Assembly (NCBI GenBank): GCA_025642065.1
Contig: JAODUP010000511.1
Coordinates: forward strand, 62,001-126,000
Length of the DNA: 64,000 nucleotides
Direction: 5' to 3'
DNA from: Paralvinella palmiformis
Lineage: Eukaryota; Annelida; Polychaeta; Terebellida; Alvinellidae
Under the pieces are notes generated by a model, which saw nothing but the letters and a program-made list of their open reading frames with translations, ran no database searches and was not told where the DNA came from. The position numbers were made by a program, and so were the translations under genes. This document shows positions 1 through 13,600 of the stretch, piece by piece; position 1 is the stretch's first letter, and every line of letters begins with the position of its first letter.

Positions 1-560
1 GATTGGTTAAATAAACTGAAGAGTCTCTTCTTAAAGAAACGATGTAGAAAATCGAGTAGGTAAAACCGTTCTCTCCCGGGCCTGTCTTCAAAGTAAATCG
101 CCATTCAATACTTTGATTGTTCAACTTCTAACACGAGACCGTAGTGTGAAATTCAGCCGCATGATGGTTCCAGGGGTAAAAATGATCGGTGTTACTTTAC
201 AAGTTTACATGGAAATGTAATAATATATTCCTTTTAGGGGAGTTTTATTTAGCTCCAAATGTCTTCTATTTGTGTCATTTTGGGTATTCCGCCCAACATT
301 CAAGCCTACTAAATGTTAATGGAATATAAATAGCACGAATGAGAAAAGATACCGAAACAATAATTATGTCAGATTTCTAGTTTTGGGGGAGGGGGTAGTC
401 TTATTTTTGCTAATGCCGTGAAGCCAAAAGAAACACCTTAATTGTGCCATTCCGAGTAATTGACCAATGATAGACGTTTGTTATAAACACATCATCAACA
501 CGGTGTATGTCCCCCGTTCCATATATTATGTCAGCTGATTAGCATCAATATTTTACTTGT
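1..560. other. No gene seen
   Basis: AT-rich sequence with no long open frame and no repeat I can identify. From 565 a truncated SINE begins. Confidence 0.5.
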
Positions 561-564
561 GTAG

Positions 565-618
565 ATGATAATTGATGTTTTACGGCCACTTTGTACACAT
601 GGTAGGCTAAATGGGCCG
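565..618 (-). repeat. SINE family A, 3' fragment
   Basis: Matches only the end of the family A consensus (GATGTTTTACGGCCAC, GGTAGGCTAAATGGGCC on the plus strand). The tRNA-like head is missing. Confidence 0.7.
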
Positions 619-698
619 CTATACTTGTGTAGATATCGCCCCTACGAGGTTGGTAGAGTAGTGCACAATATTGAGGTAGAGAACCTCATCAATGTGGT

Positions 699-1398
699 CT
701 AAAACAGATCAAGATTCGCGTTTATGGCCTAGTGGGTAAGAGCGTGAGACTTTCTTATTGGTGGTGGTCATGCTGTTCGGGAGGTCGGAGGTTCGAATCT
801 CGGCCGTGGCATTATAGTAGGAGGAGTTTTTCGTCCAACCAGATAACAGGCAAGGTTTTCTCCACCGAATATGCCATCTATTATAAATTGTAAATTTATT
901 TAGAATTAGTACCCGTGGTGAGGTAGCTAAACCACGTAAAATACTTGCCATTTCGGCCATTATTATTATTATAAGATTCGCGTTTTGTCCATCCCGCTTT
1001 TCAAGAGTATCCAGTATTTTTCCCCTGGCCAAAACCTCTTCGAGATCATCTGCCCTGAGCAGAGGCATCTCGATGATGCGCAATACGGGGTCTGTGAACT
1101 CCCCGGTGCCATCTAGACCGGTATTCCGTAATAGGACCCCTACGGCTAGCTCATATTTTATACTGCCCAGATCTTGCAGCTCCTCCAGCAGCTTTTCCTT
1201 CGTTTTTTATTGATATTATCTAGAAATGTTCGGCGGTCTCTGTTTTTTTTTTGGGGGTGGGGATATATAGCCCTCTGGTAGATACATCTCCAACGAGCAA
1301 AGACTGTTGTCGATAGCCAACCTGCTTCGCTTCCATTCCAGAGCTATGATGTGTATTTCTACTATTAGCTCGTTAAACTCTTCGTCGGTGAGCTACAT
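699..1398 (-). pseudogene. Decayed unassigned coding fragment, split by a SINE
   Basis: On the minus strand a coding-like stretch runs from an ATG at 1398 to a TAG at 701-699, about 145 residues once the SINE and its duplication are discounted. Codon 2 is a stop (TAG), and a frameshift lies between about 1220 and 1270, near an A-run. Visible parts include LTDEEFNELIVEIHIIALEW and MPLLRADDLEEVLARGKILD. I do not recognise the family; it could be an exon-like relic of a host gene or of a mobile element. It has more charged residues and CG dinucleotides than neighbouring DNA. Confidence 0.45.
724..972 (+). mobile_element. SINE family B, tRNA-derived, full length with target duplication
   Basis: Head resembles a tRNA: box A region TGGCCTAGTGGGTAAG, box B GGTTCGAATCTCG. 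Then a body shared with the copy at 45664 (GTAGGAGGAGTTTTTC) and an (ATT)n tail. It is flanked by a perfect 13-base duplication AAGATTCGCGTTT at 711-723 and 973-985, which fixes its borders. It sits inside a decayed coding fragment on the other strand. Confidence 0.9.
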
Positions 1399-1469
1399 TT
1401 GCCGGCGCGTAGTCGGTATATAGGCCTGGGTTGTTTACGCTGGGGCGGGGCAGGTGTCCGGCTTATGTC

Positions 1470-1803
1470 GACTGATGCTGGACACCAGACCAAAAACAGA
1501 TCCTTTGTTACCGAGACCTTTCTGGTTAATTTCCAGTACACAGGCACATGCCACTTAATTGTTTAACCCTTTCAATGCATAGGATGTTTCCAAGTGGTAG
1601 ACCAACATTGGGGTTTTAATTTTAGTGATCCAGAAAGAGTTAGTCTATCATTGGCAGTTTTAAACCCTAGTACAGACTTTTCTTCAACTGCAAGAAAGGT
1701 TTGTGATGGCATTCTCTTCCAATATAATCCTGTTTCATCCACATCAAAAATAAGATCATCGGGATAATCACCACTCTGTACAATTTGTTGAAACTCGACA
1801 GGA
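1470..1803 (-). pseudogene. Tigger/pogo-type transposase fragment
   Basis: Reading the minus strand gives DDLIFDVDETGLYWKRMPSQ, then EEKSVLGFKTANDRLTLSG, LKLKP and, in another frame, PVYWKLTRKVSVTKDLF. These match the DDE domain of Tigger/pogo (Tc1/mariner superfamily) transposases: the DETGL(F/Y)WK block with the first catalytic Asp, the KDRLT motif and the VYWKSNKKAWVT motif. A stop and frameshift separate the two parts, so it is dead. Confidence 0.85.
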
Positions 1804-1839
1804 TTGTAATTTGTTACGATATGGCAATTATCGCGGGTG

Positions 1840-2120
1840 GACAGGTTAATGAACCATTACTGACAACATGTTGGTGTGTCTTGCATGACTGATCCAGCGG
1901 AAATATTTGGCAACATTTTCGTGTTGTCGGATTATCGAGGTCATTTTACATTGAAATGTCACATTCTGTTGGCGAAATGAAGTGTGGGAGTCGGAACGTG
2001 GAACACGATTTTGTCGGATTAAAGAGTCATTTATAATTGAGCTAAATACGTCATAAGCAATAATGTGTCGGATGGTGGATTTGTCGGATAAACGATGTCG
2101 GAATTAACGGATTCTGACTG
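1840..2120. mobile_element. Tigger-family element, right end
   Basis: Ends in TCGGAATTAACGGATTCTGACTG followed by TA at 2121, the expected target. About 280 bases match the end of the element at 9556-10171 (for example ACGATAT.GCAATTATCGCGGG and GTCATTTATAAT.GAG). Its left end was not found; the transposase fragment at 1470-1803 is probably part of it. Confidence 0.75.
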
Positions 2121-2121
2121 T

Positions 2122-2148
2122 ATATATATATATATATATATATATATT
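2122..2148. repeat. (TA)n microsatellite
   Basis: Uninterrupted TA tract directly at the TA target of the Tigger end. Confidence 0.95.
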
Positions 2149-2878
2149 ATGCTTACACTTATGCATGGTATTGATATCGACATACATGCAGTGGTTATCT
2201 GCAGTTATATACTTCATCTGATATTATTGATGACTGAAGAGCAATATTAAAATTGATACGACTGCACGGATGGTATAGATTGAGCGGTATCGGTTTAAAT
2301 AGCCATGCATACTCACCTGGCTGTGATTATAACATCTCACTGGAATAAATATAGTGGATATACTGATATAGTTAGTTAACAGATCGGTTGAACCATAAGT
2401 TAATCCCGATAGGCGTCTAATTGAAATTATGTTGGATACATATTTTAACATGGCTGCAGTGGTCACCAACATTTGTTGGTTCTATTCCGAGTACTAACTG
2501 ATGATATTGATTGTGCATAGATCCTTTTCAACCAGTTCAAGTTTCATGACAGTTATAATGTAACGCTTACTTGTGTAATAGATAAACATCACCGTATTCT
2601 AAACGTTGCTGCTCGTTTTCTAATTGGATGATAAAAAATTATTAATGTCATTATTAATTTGCCAAGAAACGTATTTAGCCCCAAATTCTATTGATTACCT
2701 ACCAAACTGTATTACAGTGGTCGCGTCCAAGATACCCGGGCTGTTTTACAGGGCTACGTCCAGCTGTAGCGAGCACGCTTAGAGCATCCCGTCAGATGAT
2801 TCTGTCTGAACGCTTTTATGTCAGTGCAGTAGTTTCATCTCTGCAGCTACATATAAGTGATTTTAAGATTCCTCTTGG

Positions 2879-2990
2879 TGATGATTGGTATTTTACGGCA
2901 ACTTTTGTGCACATGGTAGGCTAAATGATTCGAACACGGGTGGTAGTGATCTGTGATCCAACACGCAACCGTTAGACCACGGAGGCGCCC
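2879..2990 (-). mobile_element. SINE family A, internally deleted copy
   Basis: The tail end and the tRNA-like head (GGAGGCGCCC edge) are present but the middle is deleted. Flanked by TTAAGATTCCTCTTGG (2863-2878) and TTAAAATTCCCTCTTGG (2991-3007), an aged target duplication. Confidence 0.85.
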
Positions 2991-3179
2991 TTAAAATTCC
3001 CTCTTGGATATAGTCCATGCATAATGACGGGTTTGGGTTTAGGATCCCGGCTTCTGTTCCCACTGGAAACATAAATCTTTCAAACTATGTCAGATGTTAA
3101 ATTTGTAAAAAAAAATGAAATAGTCGGGTCTTTTATTGTTGGATTAAACATCCCATATAGCTACGGCTACACTATGATT

Positions 3180-3245
3180 AGATCCTACGACCTGTGGGTC
3201 TGAAGTCAAGCGCACTACCAACTGAACCACGAAAGCTAGTCCCGT
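3180..3245 (-). repeat. tRNA-like SINE head, another family
   Basis: Minus strand reads TCGTGGTTCAGTTGGTAGTG then CTTGACTTCAGACCCACAGG, a decayed tRNA-like head. Box B is mutated, so it is not a working tRNA gene. Confidence 0.5.
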
Positions 3246-3249
3246 TCGA

Positions 3250-4086
3250 TAATAATAAGTACTCAAACCGGAAGAAAAACGTCGGTAACATATCCAATAG
3301 GAATACGCAAATAAATGTAAATTACGAAATATTACCAAATTGGTTAAACATACTTAAGGAAAGATAAATAGTCTTCAACGTACACACACACACACAGATC
3401 CTGTGCTAGTGAACTTGCCCATTGTTTCAAAAAGGTTTGACAGTCTTGCTCTCTACCATCTGTGAATCAGACATTATTTGGCTTCAAGAACATCTGGTCT
3501 ACTGGACAATTTCACCAATCAAGACATCATTGTGTGAAGTTTAATGTAATGGTAAATAATAGACACTATGTTTTTCATAAATAAATTAATTTCAAATAAA
3601 TAACAGTTTGAAACTTGATTTCGAGAGGTCTATGTACCACAAAACGCCACATCAACCGTTTATTTATGCTTTGTTCAAAGTGCTAAATAGAGTTATTTAG
3701 ACTGTTATACTGTCTGCGAGGTAAAGTATCTGACAAATACATCTCTAGTTCATCAGCTTTCCTAATCAATGATAAACCATGAAATGAATGTTCGTATGAA
3801 TCCCGTAAGTGATTAAAAATAACACAAATACTTTGATGTCTACAACAGGCAACTTTATTCAGAACAAACAAAGATGAATGGGTGAGTGCTACTTATATAT
3901 GAATATAGGCAGCTAAATAGGTTACCGAACTCCCTATCTCCTACCATAGTGTCATACCTAAGTATATCATTACTTTTGCCCCAACTATACAATAGTCATA
4001 TAACATCAGATTTTATTGATGACATGCCACCACATCCGTACTCTGAATGAAGTATGTTACAATATGCATGTAGCACAATCCCTAGA

Positions 4087-4123
<37 letters not shown>

Positions 4124-5170
4124 CTCTATGCCAAATGGTATGTCCCAAAATATTCTGAAAGAGAATTATAGCACATGATATTTAAAATGACAATTATAGA
4201 TGTGTGACATGATGGCCAAGCTCGAATATTGGAGGTAGAAAAACACGACAATAGATCAATGGAGGGCTTTTCTTATAGAATCGAAGATTCTCCCTTGCGT
4301 GGTGCGGAAACGGTAGACGATGTGGGACGTGGTGAAGCTGCATTTTGCATACATCGAAGGCACTACCTACGGTGGTGAAATATTCCGAGATAAACTCCTA
4401 TGATCCCACTCGACGCAGACCTGCTGACATAAAACGGTGTGGACGCTATGAACTGTTGGCCATGTGACGTGTAGAGTTGAACGGCAGTTTTCCCACTATA
4501 ACCTGAACAACAACATATGGAAAAAGACAGATAACCTTGACAGGTTCACTTGGCAAGATGACACATCTCTCTTGACATCACCGCCTACAACATGATCTGA
4601 TAAAATGTTAGCCGTCGCGCACGCACGCATACACAAACACGCACGCGTGCGTGCGCATGCGATGACCTTATGTGAAATCAGAATATTAATATCCCATAAG
4701 AACTATGACACAACAAACTGTGAGCTCTACTCACAGATGATTGAAATAAAACTTTCGTTTTTCACTCTGAATGTCCTGCTCTGCAGCTAAATTAACCATT
4801 TTCTGCCACGTAATAATACAATATTGAAAGACAAAACAGCAAACAAGTCATATTAACCGCCCCTGATGTAACGTAAACAAACATCTGTGGCCTGACTGTG
4901 GGAATTAGTACAAACAGATGCACCACGTGTATCCTACTCGTGTTCAGCTCAGCGATACTTTCAACATGTGTGTGTATATATGTGAATGGACCACACGTAA
5001 ACAGACACCGACTGGAAGATACAGAGATGACCCCTCCCCAAACCCTTGAAAGCTTCTTGTCATAATGATCAAGTGAATTCCTCAAGTCTTCTACACTTTG
5101 TTTGGACCACTGCCAAATATTAATACCACTGTATATAATATCAATTTGAAATAAGACAGAAGCAAATGAA

Positions 5171-5202
<32 letters not shown>

Positions 5203-7219
5203 CTGCTCAAAATCACCACTACCAAAACATTATAACCATTCCCTAGTTAGTATGCCAACGTTATGAGGGCTACGTCCATCACAATAATATAATGCTACAT
5301 TAGTAAATTCATGTACATAAGTTATAGAAGTGTGATACATGTCCAGTAATCACACACACGCACACACACATACAGAGGAAACAACGCGTTATGGCGGTAT
5401 TAAATATGGGCATATATGTATGTGGTTGTATACGTATGTGTGTGTGTGTGTGTGATAACTGTATACATGAATAGGTTTACACATGCATGTGTGTAAATGA
5501 CACACATAACTTAGCAAAACAATATAGTTAAACCACATTAATAATAATAATACTACCTCATTATAATGTCGTGTGATTTGACTAGTTTTGGTGACACGCC
5601 CACCTTTGTTGGATGATGCACATATGTATGCGCCTCTATCACACGTGATACACCGTAAACTGCATAATCTCTCATTATCTCCGACTACATCATCTTTACT
5701 AAACGTATATTATTATTACAGACATACCATAACAGAGGTTTTTTTCTTCAAACTGACGTCGTTTGGCAGAATACGGATACCACCACCTTCAAAACCAAAC
5801 AGTCAGTAAAGATAAGCACTACCAATAGTGCTAATAAACTTGCACTAACAACATACGCCAAGCAACGCACTAGAGAATGTCATGTAGCAAGTTCCCTGAT
5901 CAGAGTAATGTCTAGTGACAAAACTAGTTAACATTTAGCAACCTAACATAAAACATCAGTTCATTCCATGATGGCTGGCAACACATCGTTCAGTAGCGAC
6001 TAGCCAGCAACGAATACGCCAAAACTATGACGAGCACAACATTCAAAGGGGCTCTATCAAGTATACAAAAAGAAATATGGTTGATCAAAAGAGATCGAAC
6101 CGGCTCTAATTTACCTATTTACCTATCGAGAGATTAAAAGGTGAAAAGCGCCCTTCTTCGGAGAACCAAATTCACCGCTGGCAACCTCTGGTGACAGAGT
6201 ACACTAAAACTACAAACGACATACTTATGAAAACTAGATATGATCACAATCAGCGGTGATATGCATTATTCTACATCTGACTTATTTTCCATGAGAGCTC
6301 CACACATTCCTAAGCGCGATGTCACTGGGTGCAAACATATCTCGACATAATCAGTATGAGGACGAGGGAAAGTGAACCGAATTGTTTGTTATCATTATGC
6401 CAGACCCGTTCTACTGTTAAGTGGGTGGTCAGCGGCATGAGCAAACCAGTATTTGTCTATACACATATAATTATACATCTACGCGTGTGGAAATATTTAC
6501 ATATATAATCTAGTCACTGACCTACGACCTCTAATCATCCTGAAATAAGAGACGTAATGGCAGGGTAGCAGCTGTGACATACGAGGTCCCGATATCGGAA
6601 AGAACAGTGAATAAAAAAAATTGCACGCAAACTGACTAGTGAAAAGTTGATACAGTTAACTCTGGAACAAATCAATCATCTTCTATCTTTTTATAGATAA
6701 TAACAGTAATAATAATAGTAATAATAATAATAATAACAATATTTAAAATAGCTAAAATGATTGAAGTGATGACAATAATAAATGCATTTCACTTTGAAGA
6801 ACACAATATTATAAAAAAAATAACTTCATGTAAAATTCAACGTCCATTTTTCAACTGCTTCTTCAACAGAAATGTGATTCAGAAGAATAGTACGCTTTCA
6901 AAAACTCCTCTTCGGCTATACAACTTTAATATGATTAATGTGCAGCCAGTGTGTATGGACAGTGATCAGAGAGCAGATACAGGTTATCAAGTGATTAATA
7001 AGGATTGTATGGCTAATACTGTATCACACAACAAGAAATAATACCTGGTAGACTGCCACGTCAACTGACTTGTTTAACCGGAAAAGTGTAAGCCAGAAAA
7101 AAGTCAACATCTCTGTTTAAACTTGGTAAAAACCCTGCAACACACACACACACACACAGAGAGAGACGTACGCACGCACACACACACACACACACACACA
7201 GAGCTAGAGAAAGAGAGAA
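3250..7219. other. DNA downstream of the ORP gene, no other gene seen
   Basis: Contains microsatellites, for example (TA)n at 4089-4120 and (CA)n at 5173-5200, 7141-7200 and 5430-5455, and a CG/CA-rich tract at 4614-4660. It should include the 3' UTR of the ORP gene. I see no convincing AATAAA on the minus strand just after the stop; an ATTAAA lies at 6930-6925. Short open frames such as the 94-codon one at 6757-7041 have no recognisable features. Confidence 0.5.
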
Positions 7220-7506
7220 TTACTTAAACACAGATATGAAGATAGCCTGAAAAACAAACATGGCTGCCAAAAGGAAGAAGTCCCTCATCCACTGTATGCC
7301 ACCATCCTGGTCTACATATCGAAGCCTTCGCATCTGATTTGTCCAACTAGTCTGTAGCTGTTCTAATTGTTTCTGCATCTCGTAGAGCTTCCTTGAGTTT
7401 TCTTGTTCAAGTTTTATTAATGGATGGATTACTTTGTCCAAGGCAGAGGAGAGTGAATGAGATTTAGGCTGAGATCCGGACGTCGCCAGTTCCTGAAAGT
7501 TGTCAC
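7220..7506 (-). CDS. OSBPL8: ORP last coding exon (coiled coil and ER membrane anchor)
   Basis: Encodes a heptad-like segment ([20 protein letters not shown]) followed by the C-terminal hydrophobic anchor [20 protein letters not shown] and the end VFK, then TAA at 7222-7220. ORP5 and ORP8 are the only ORPs with such a C-terminal transmembrane tail, which holds them in the ER. The open frame runs further upstream through a (GA)n tract, but that lies before the acceptor (GATTTAG) and is intron. Confidence 0.96.
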
Positions 7507-7563
7507 CTAAATCAGCAACACAGTAAAAAAACATGGCTTCAGTCCCGAAACTATATACAGTGT

Positions 7564-7616
<53 letters not shown>

Positions 7617-10600
7617 CACATACACATTTTTATTTTGTGCTATATGATAAAGAAAGTGCTAATAAAACATATTACATGCACTTTCTCACTTAAGATCTTT
7701 TCATTTATTTGAGATGATGATGACTGATGTTTTATGGCCACTTTTGTACAGATGGTAGGCTAAATGGGCCAAGCAACCTCCAAAGGTAATGAAGCGAAGT
7801 CAATGACGAAACACCCTTTAGATATGACCATGTCGAGATTCGAACTCAGGTGGTAGTGATCTGTGGTCCAACACACTACCAGTTAGACCACAGAGGCCTT
7901 CATTTATTTGGGGGACAGAGAGGAAATTCACCAATACAGACATCAGTTAGAAACTGAGAGGAAATGAAATGAAACAGTGGCCATCCAGCTTAGAGTCTTG
8001 AAAGGCCAAACTACTGACGTCGGTCAACCCTCCAGGATACAATCTGGCATTTTACATGATACTCGGCAGCATTCTGAGATTATGTGTCTGTATTGTTGAC
8101 ATGAATTACTGCCATGCTACAGAAAATGTATCTAATAGAAGTTTTTTGGCAGCAAAGAACAGTATAATTCATTCAATATTGGAAGACCATATGATATATC
8201 ATAACGAAAGGGTATGTAAAGTTGAAAATGTCAAAGAAATCGTCCTAAAAACTAATTTCTTTGCTCTGTCTGCCAGATTTGACTACAAAAACAATGAAAT
8301 TATTGACTTCCTCAGTATCTCTAAGTACATTGATCGAGCTGATAATTCTCTCAAGGCAGTCTACCATTATTCAGCAGAAAGGCTGGTAACACCTAAAGCT
8401 ATTATGAGAAATGCATACTCGTGAGTTGGTAAGAGTAAGATGCCAGCTGCTTGATCACGTTGACTCATTAACAACTCTTACCAAGTAATTTGCATTACTG
8501 AAACTATTTAATTCAGGAAAGATATGGTAATCATCATCATCATCTTGATTACTTTTATCATAAACTAATACACTCACCACCAGAATCTGATGACTCACTG
8601 TCTCCTTGTATTAATTCAACATCGGGTGTAGAGCTTCCACTCTCATTACGTTCCAGTGCACGCAATCTTTTGATGGATGCCCGTTTTATACGCAATGCCC
8701 TCACTCTTTCAATGGAGGTATGGTGTCGCTGGGAGCCAGCTGAGTGCTCGTCAACATTTGTTATGCTCATCGTGCGTACAATTGGCGTTCGATGTCGTGT
8801 TTTTGTTTGGATGATATAATCCTTTTCAAACTGAATCACATCATTCATTGGATCCCATGGACGCAAGCTGTAACAGAAATAGTAATGGAAAAAAAGAGAA
8901 GAAATTATAATAATATTGCACAAAACAAAGAATATTGACATAGAAGATTTTTAAATAGTTCTATCCAATTAATACCTAATATAGAAGTTTGTAAATTTTC
9001 TATACAAGATAAAACATCATTAGCAGAGAGCCATTACTCACTCAGCATATTTATAGACCCAATCTCCTGTCAGTTCATTTCTCTCAAAAAGTCTTGGCAT
9101 CCAATCTTCCAATTTGGCTTTACGTTCCTTTGCCTCTCGCCGCTGGCTTTCTTCCAGCAAGAACTTCTCATGAGTTGCTGCAGCCTGGTCTCCACTGATG
9201 ATAGCTTCACTGACGTGCTGCCACAATCTTCAAACCATCAAACATCAAATAATTTTCATAATTAACAAGTCATGATTGGACAACTAAACCTCTGATAAGT
9301 CAATATTGTAGTATTAGTCAGAAAGTCTAAATAATCTATTATTTGTACAGCGCCTTTGAATGGCTAGTAAGGGTGCTTTATTAAATATACAATATTATTA
9401 TTATTATTATGTGGGCCCCAGAAGTATAATGAATGCAATGAATGGTGATTGACATACATATTATGTGACAAGTAAACTACCCTTTGTTTACAGTATCTAA
9501 AGAAAACCATGTTTAAATTGATCTATTAAAGAAGTTCCCTCTAACATTATTAGTACAGTGAGAATCCGTTAATCCGACAAGGGTTGTCACATGATAATAT
9601 GATGGATAAATGTGAATGTCGGAATATCGAGTCCATGAGATACTGGTAGTCTGTATCAAACATTTTTAGGTCATAAAAACATGCCTTTGAATGTAACAAA
9701 AATTATACGCAACATCCACTGAAACCACAGTGACACTTATACTTACAGACATTATAAAGAAATACTTGTGTCACTTAGTCCATCAGATTAACTCATGATC
9801 AGCTCATTGGAAAGATCACACATTTGTGTTTGTAATTAGCCATGAATGAGTATGATTGGCTATTAGATAGCCACAGGCAATGGGAGCATTGTGTGTCAGT
9901 GTGTATGGTCAAGGACAATTGTAATTGGTTACGATATAGCAATTATCGCGGGTGGGTTAATTAACCATTACTGACAACATGTCATTATGTCTTGCATGAC
10001 TGAACTAGCGGAATATTCGGCAATATTTTCGTGTTAGCGAAATGAAGTGTCGGAACATGAATTTGCTGGATTAATGAGTCATTTATAATGGAGATAAATC
10101 CGTCACAGACAATAATGTGTCGGAAGGTGGATTTGCTGGATAAACGATGTCCGGATTAATGGATTCTCTTAGCAGAATGTTGATGTGCCAGTAACAATGC
10201 CTCCAATTATGGATCCATAATATGTTAAGAATTTCTGTTCTTTAGCAGCAAGAATGCTCAAACATACCGTTCAGATTCAAAGCTGTCTTGGGCTTCAAGT
10301 GGCACAGTGTACCGAAGTAACCTTTTAGCTTTGACCTCTGGGGTAACGGACCAAAACAGTTCTTCCTCTCCGACATTAGCAACCTGAAATCAATTTTGCT
10401 GAAATTAGTTAACAATACACAGCACAGTTCACCAACACCTCCTTTGTATCACATCAGATGAGATCACCTTCTCATATAAGAATAACATAACTTACATTGG
10501 GTTGTTTTTCTTTAATGTAGATATCAGTGTCCCAGTGTCCATCAAGTGTTGATAATGTTTCTGAACCAAGCTTAATCCTACCAACAAGTCTGTTACTAGC

Positions 10601-13600
10601 TTCACCTGTACCTAGGAATGGCTTGACAAATGAAAAAAAACCAAAAAAAAACAACCATCAACACCCGGAAGTCCTCATCAAAATTAGTAATTAGTTTAAA
10701 TATGACCTAATCGACAACTATTTTATTGCTGCAACATACCTTAAGTTTAAATTCGAGTTCGGCCCTGTAGCCTGTCTTCTCACATTCAATAATTACTTTT
10801 CCTCCAAGTTCCATTGTCAGCGTACCAATAAGAATCCCTAGAATGATGACAAGCAATTACTAAAATGAATGATTTACAATGAGTGAAAATGGTCCTCAAA
10901 TGAGTAAATATAATCAATTTCTTAGCTAATTAGAAAAATTACACCATCCCGTTATTTAAAATCAGCTTGCATGAAACATATATCTGACCTTTACAGTGGG
11001 CGTAAGGTATAGTGACATTGTAGTCTTCACCACGCATTAGGAATGTTAACATACCAACTCCATCCATTATAGCAGACAATGAGTTACCTAAAACAGACAT
11101 CTAGAGTTAATATATAATTGATCAAAACCAAAAACTTACATAATCTGATGGAGGTCCTTAATTCAACAATTTTTATCAAAACAAAAACACACCGAAAGAT
11201 TGTCTATTCAAGAGCAAAGTGACCTTCATAGTTTCATCAATTTGTCTGCTTTCAAAAATGTACTCTCAACGATGTATCTATTCCAGTTGCAAAATGAACG
11301 TATATGATATCCAAATCTGAGAGTGTCAGTTGGGATACCAAACCATCTCAAAATTCCAGTCATTGATTTTATCCTTTCCTCTATCTCTTCATTCCATCTA
11401 GGGCCGATAACTTTATAACAATGGACACACAGTTCACTAAACTGATCATGATGAGTTTTCATGTTACTGAGACAGCCATTGATATTAATACATACAGTTT
11501 CAGTGACTAGAATTAGGGTGTGAAACGAGCACCAGGCTGGCACTGATATCGCATCAGAAGGCAGCCAGATTGGTAACTATAAGAAGCCAGCCTGGTACCA
11601 ATCTGGGGGAGATTCTCCATGTAAACGTATAATCCCTAGCCATTATTTTAACCCAAACTATCTATGTTTTCAGAACTTATCAAAGTTTTAAGCCTGGTAT
11701 TGTGTGAGTTTTGTCTATAATACCACAAAATCCACTGAGATACTGAACAGTTACAGGGTTCAGAATAAGTGCTAGCCCACTCACTATCCATGGGCTAATA
11801 GAAATACTTGTGGGGTAGTAGAAAATGTGTGTTATTTCGGCCAATGACGAAGTGTCTAATGGAGAAACTAGAGGGCTCACTATTTAAACGTCCAGCCTTT
11901 ATGAAAATGATGTATGCTTGTGCATCGCATGATGTCTTACACATATTACCTTAATTTATTGAGACTGCTGCATTGTTATTGGCTTCTAAACCTGAGTTAG
12001 GTATCTGCCAGGATGTTTGATATTTTATGGCCACTTTTGTTCACAAGGTAGGCAAAATGGGTCGAGGGATATACAAAAGTAATGAGGGAAGTGAAAGATG
12101 AAACACCCTAAACTCATGACCATTCTAAGATTTTAACTCAAGTGGTTCACATCTGTGTCCAACCAGGCTACCAGTTAGACCATCAAGGTACCCCAGGTAT
12201 ATACTGGGCCATGAGACTGTGATTCCATTGGATCTTTGAGTAGTACTATGACAACAGCTAGTTAAAATACTGAACAAGGCATATGATTGTGGTATAGATA
12301 AGGTTTCACATCAGATGACATATTTCATGATATTTAAGGATTATATTTGAGCTGCCAAAACTCCTTCTGGGCTGGTATGATGCAAAGTAAAACAGCTCAG
12401 CCAGCTAACATAGATTAACATACCCCATTATATATTTAAGTGTTCAGCCTCACATCAATGAGCAAAGACTTTATGTGTAACAAAAATTGCTTCCTTTAAG
12501 TAACATGATGTTAATCCAAAAGAAGATCTTTTTCATGTTCATATGGAAAATAAATAAATTTGATTAACCTGTTTATTTTTACAGAAATATATCCCAATAA
12601 TCCAATTAGGATTCGTCCAATTCAATCCACCTGATGTCAGTTACTAAAGAATGAAGCTGTGGCGAGATGAAATGGATGCTTTGAAGTTAATTAGCCCATC
12701 CAAACAATCCTAGTTAGATTTAGCAAGCTTCCACTGTTCACAAATGTCAAATTAGTCAGTAAACAATATTATTACCTGTACTTACCATAGAACTTAGATT
12801 TGGCAAGAACGGTTCCACTGACACTGAAGCCGTCCTGTCTGTTTGTTATATAAAATGCTGTTATTGGGGGATGATGTGATATCTGAAAAGTAAAAGTCGT
12901 ATAACAAATTTACATCCAGCAATGAATGGCCGTGGATCATAAATGACATTATTACAGCTATGGTACCATCACATTTTTTATTCGCAACTCAAGATCAATG
13001 ATCAATAACCTACTGACCTGTTCTGCCATGTAGAATGTTCGACTTCCTGTATCAGGATGTCTCCAGTAACAACGGAATGTTTCACCAATTATTGGATTGT
13101 AAGGCTTTTTCAGACCCTAGAAAGATACATATAACAATTTATCAATGGAGAACAACCACATAAAGAACAGATTATAAATCTCTATGTCTTGAATTTTACT
13201 TCAGCTGAGTAAAATTAAAATGAGCAATCCATAGGAAGTAGAATATGGAAAGATGATGATTGATGTTTTACGGCCACTTTTGGTACACGGTAGGCTAAAT
13301 GGACCAAGTGACCTCCAAAAGTCAATAATGAAACACCCTTCAGATATGCCCACGCCGACATTCAAACCCAGGTGGTAGCGATTTGTGAACAAACGCGCTA
13401 CCAGTTAGACCACGGGGACGGCCAGAATATTGAAAGAGAAAAGTGAATGATATACAGTATTCTCCCAGTTTTACATAAACTGTTAGAATTTGATTGTTGG
13501 TAGTATGGCGTGGCTTAGAAGTTTTTGACTCAGGGATGCTACAGAGTTATGATTTATAATCATAACTCTGGCATCATATCTTTAAACAGTAATTTGATTA

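Noticed and set aside
724..800. tRNA gene candidate at the head of the SINE
   Set aside because: It has box A and box B but is followed by a SINE body and tail, is flanked by a target duplication, and has a second dispersed copy at 45664.
5165..5205. CRISPR-like regular repeats
   Set aside because: These and similar tracts are plain dinucleotide microsatellites in a eukaryotic genome; there are no unique spacers.
7507..7627. Upstream extension of the last ORP exon frame (Ser/Leu repeat)
   Set aside because: It is a translated (GA)n tract lying before the acceptor; family alignment and phase both place the exon start at 7506.
11226..11543. 105-codon minus-strand frame in an ORP intron
   Set aside because: No family resemblance, and including it as an exon would break the ORP frame between shared exons 11 and 12.
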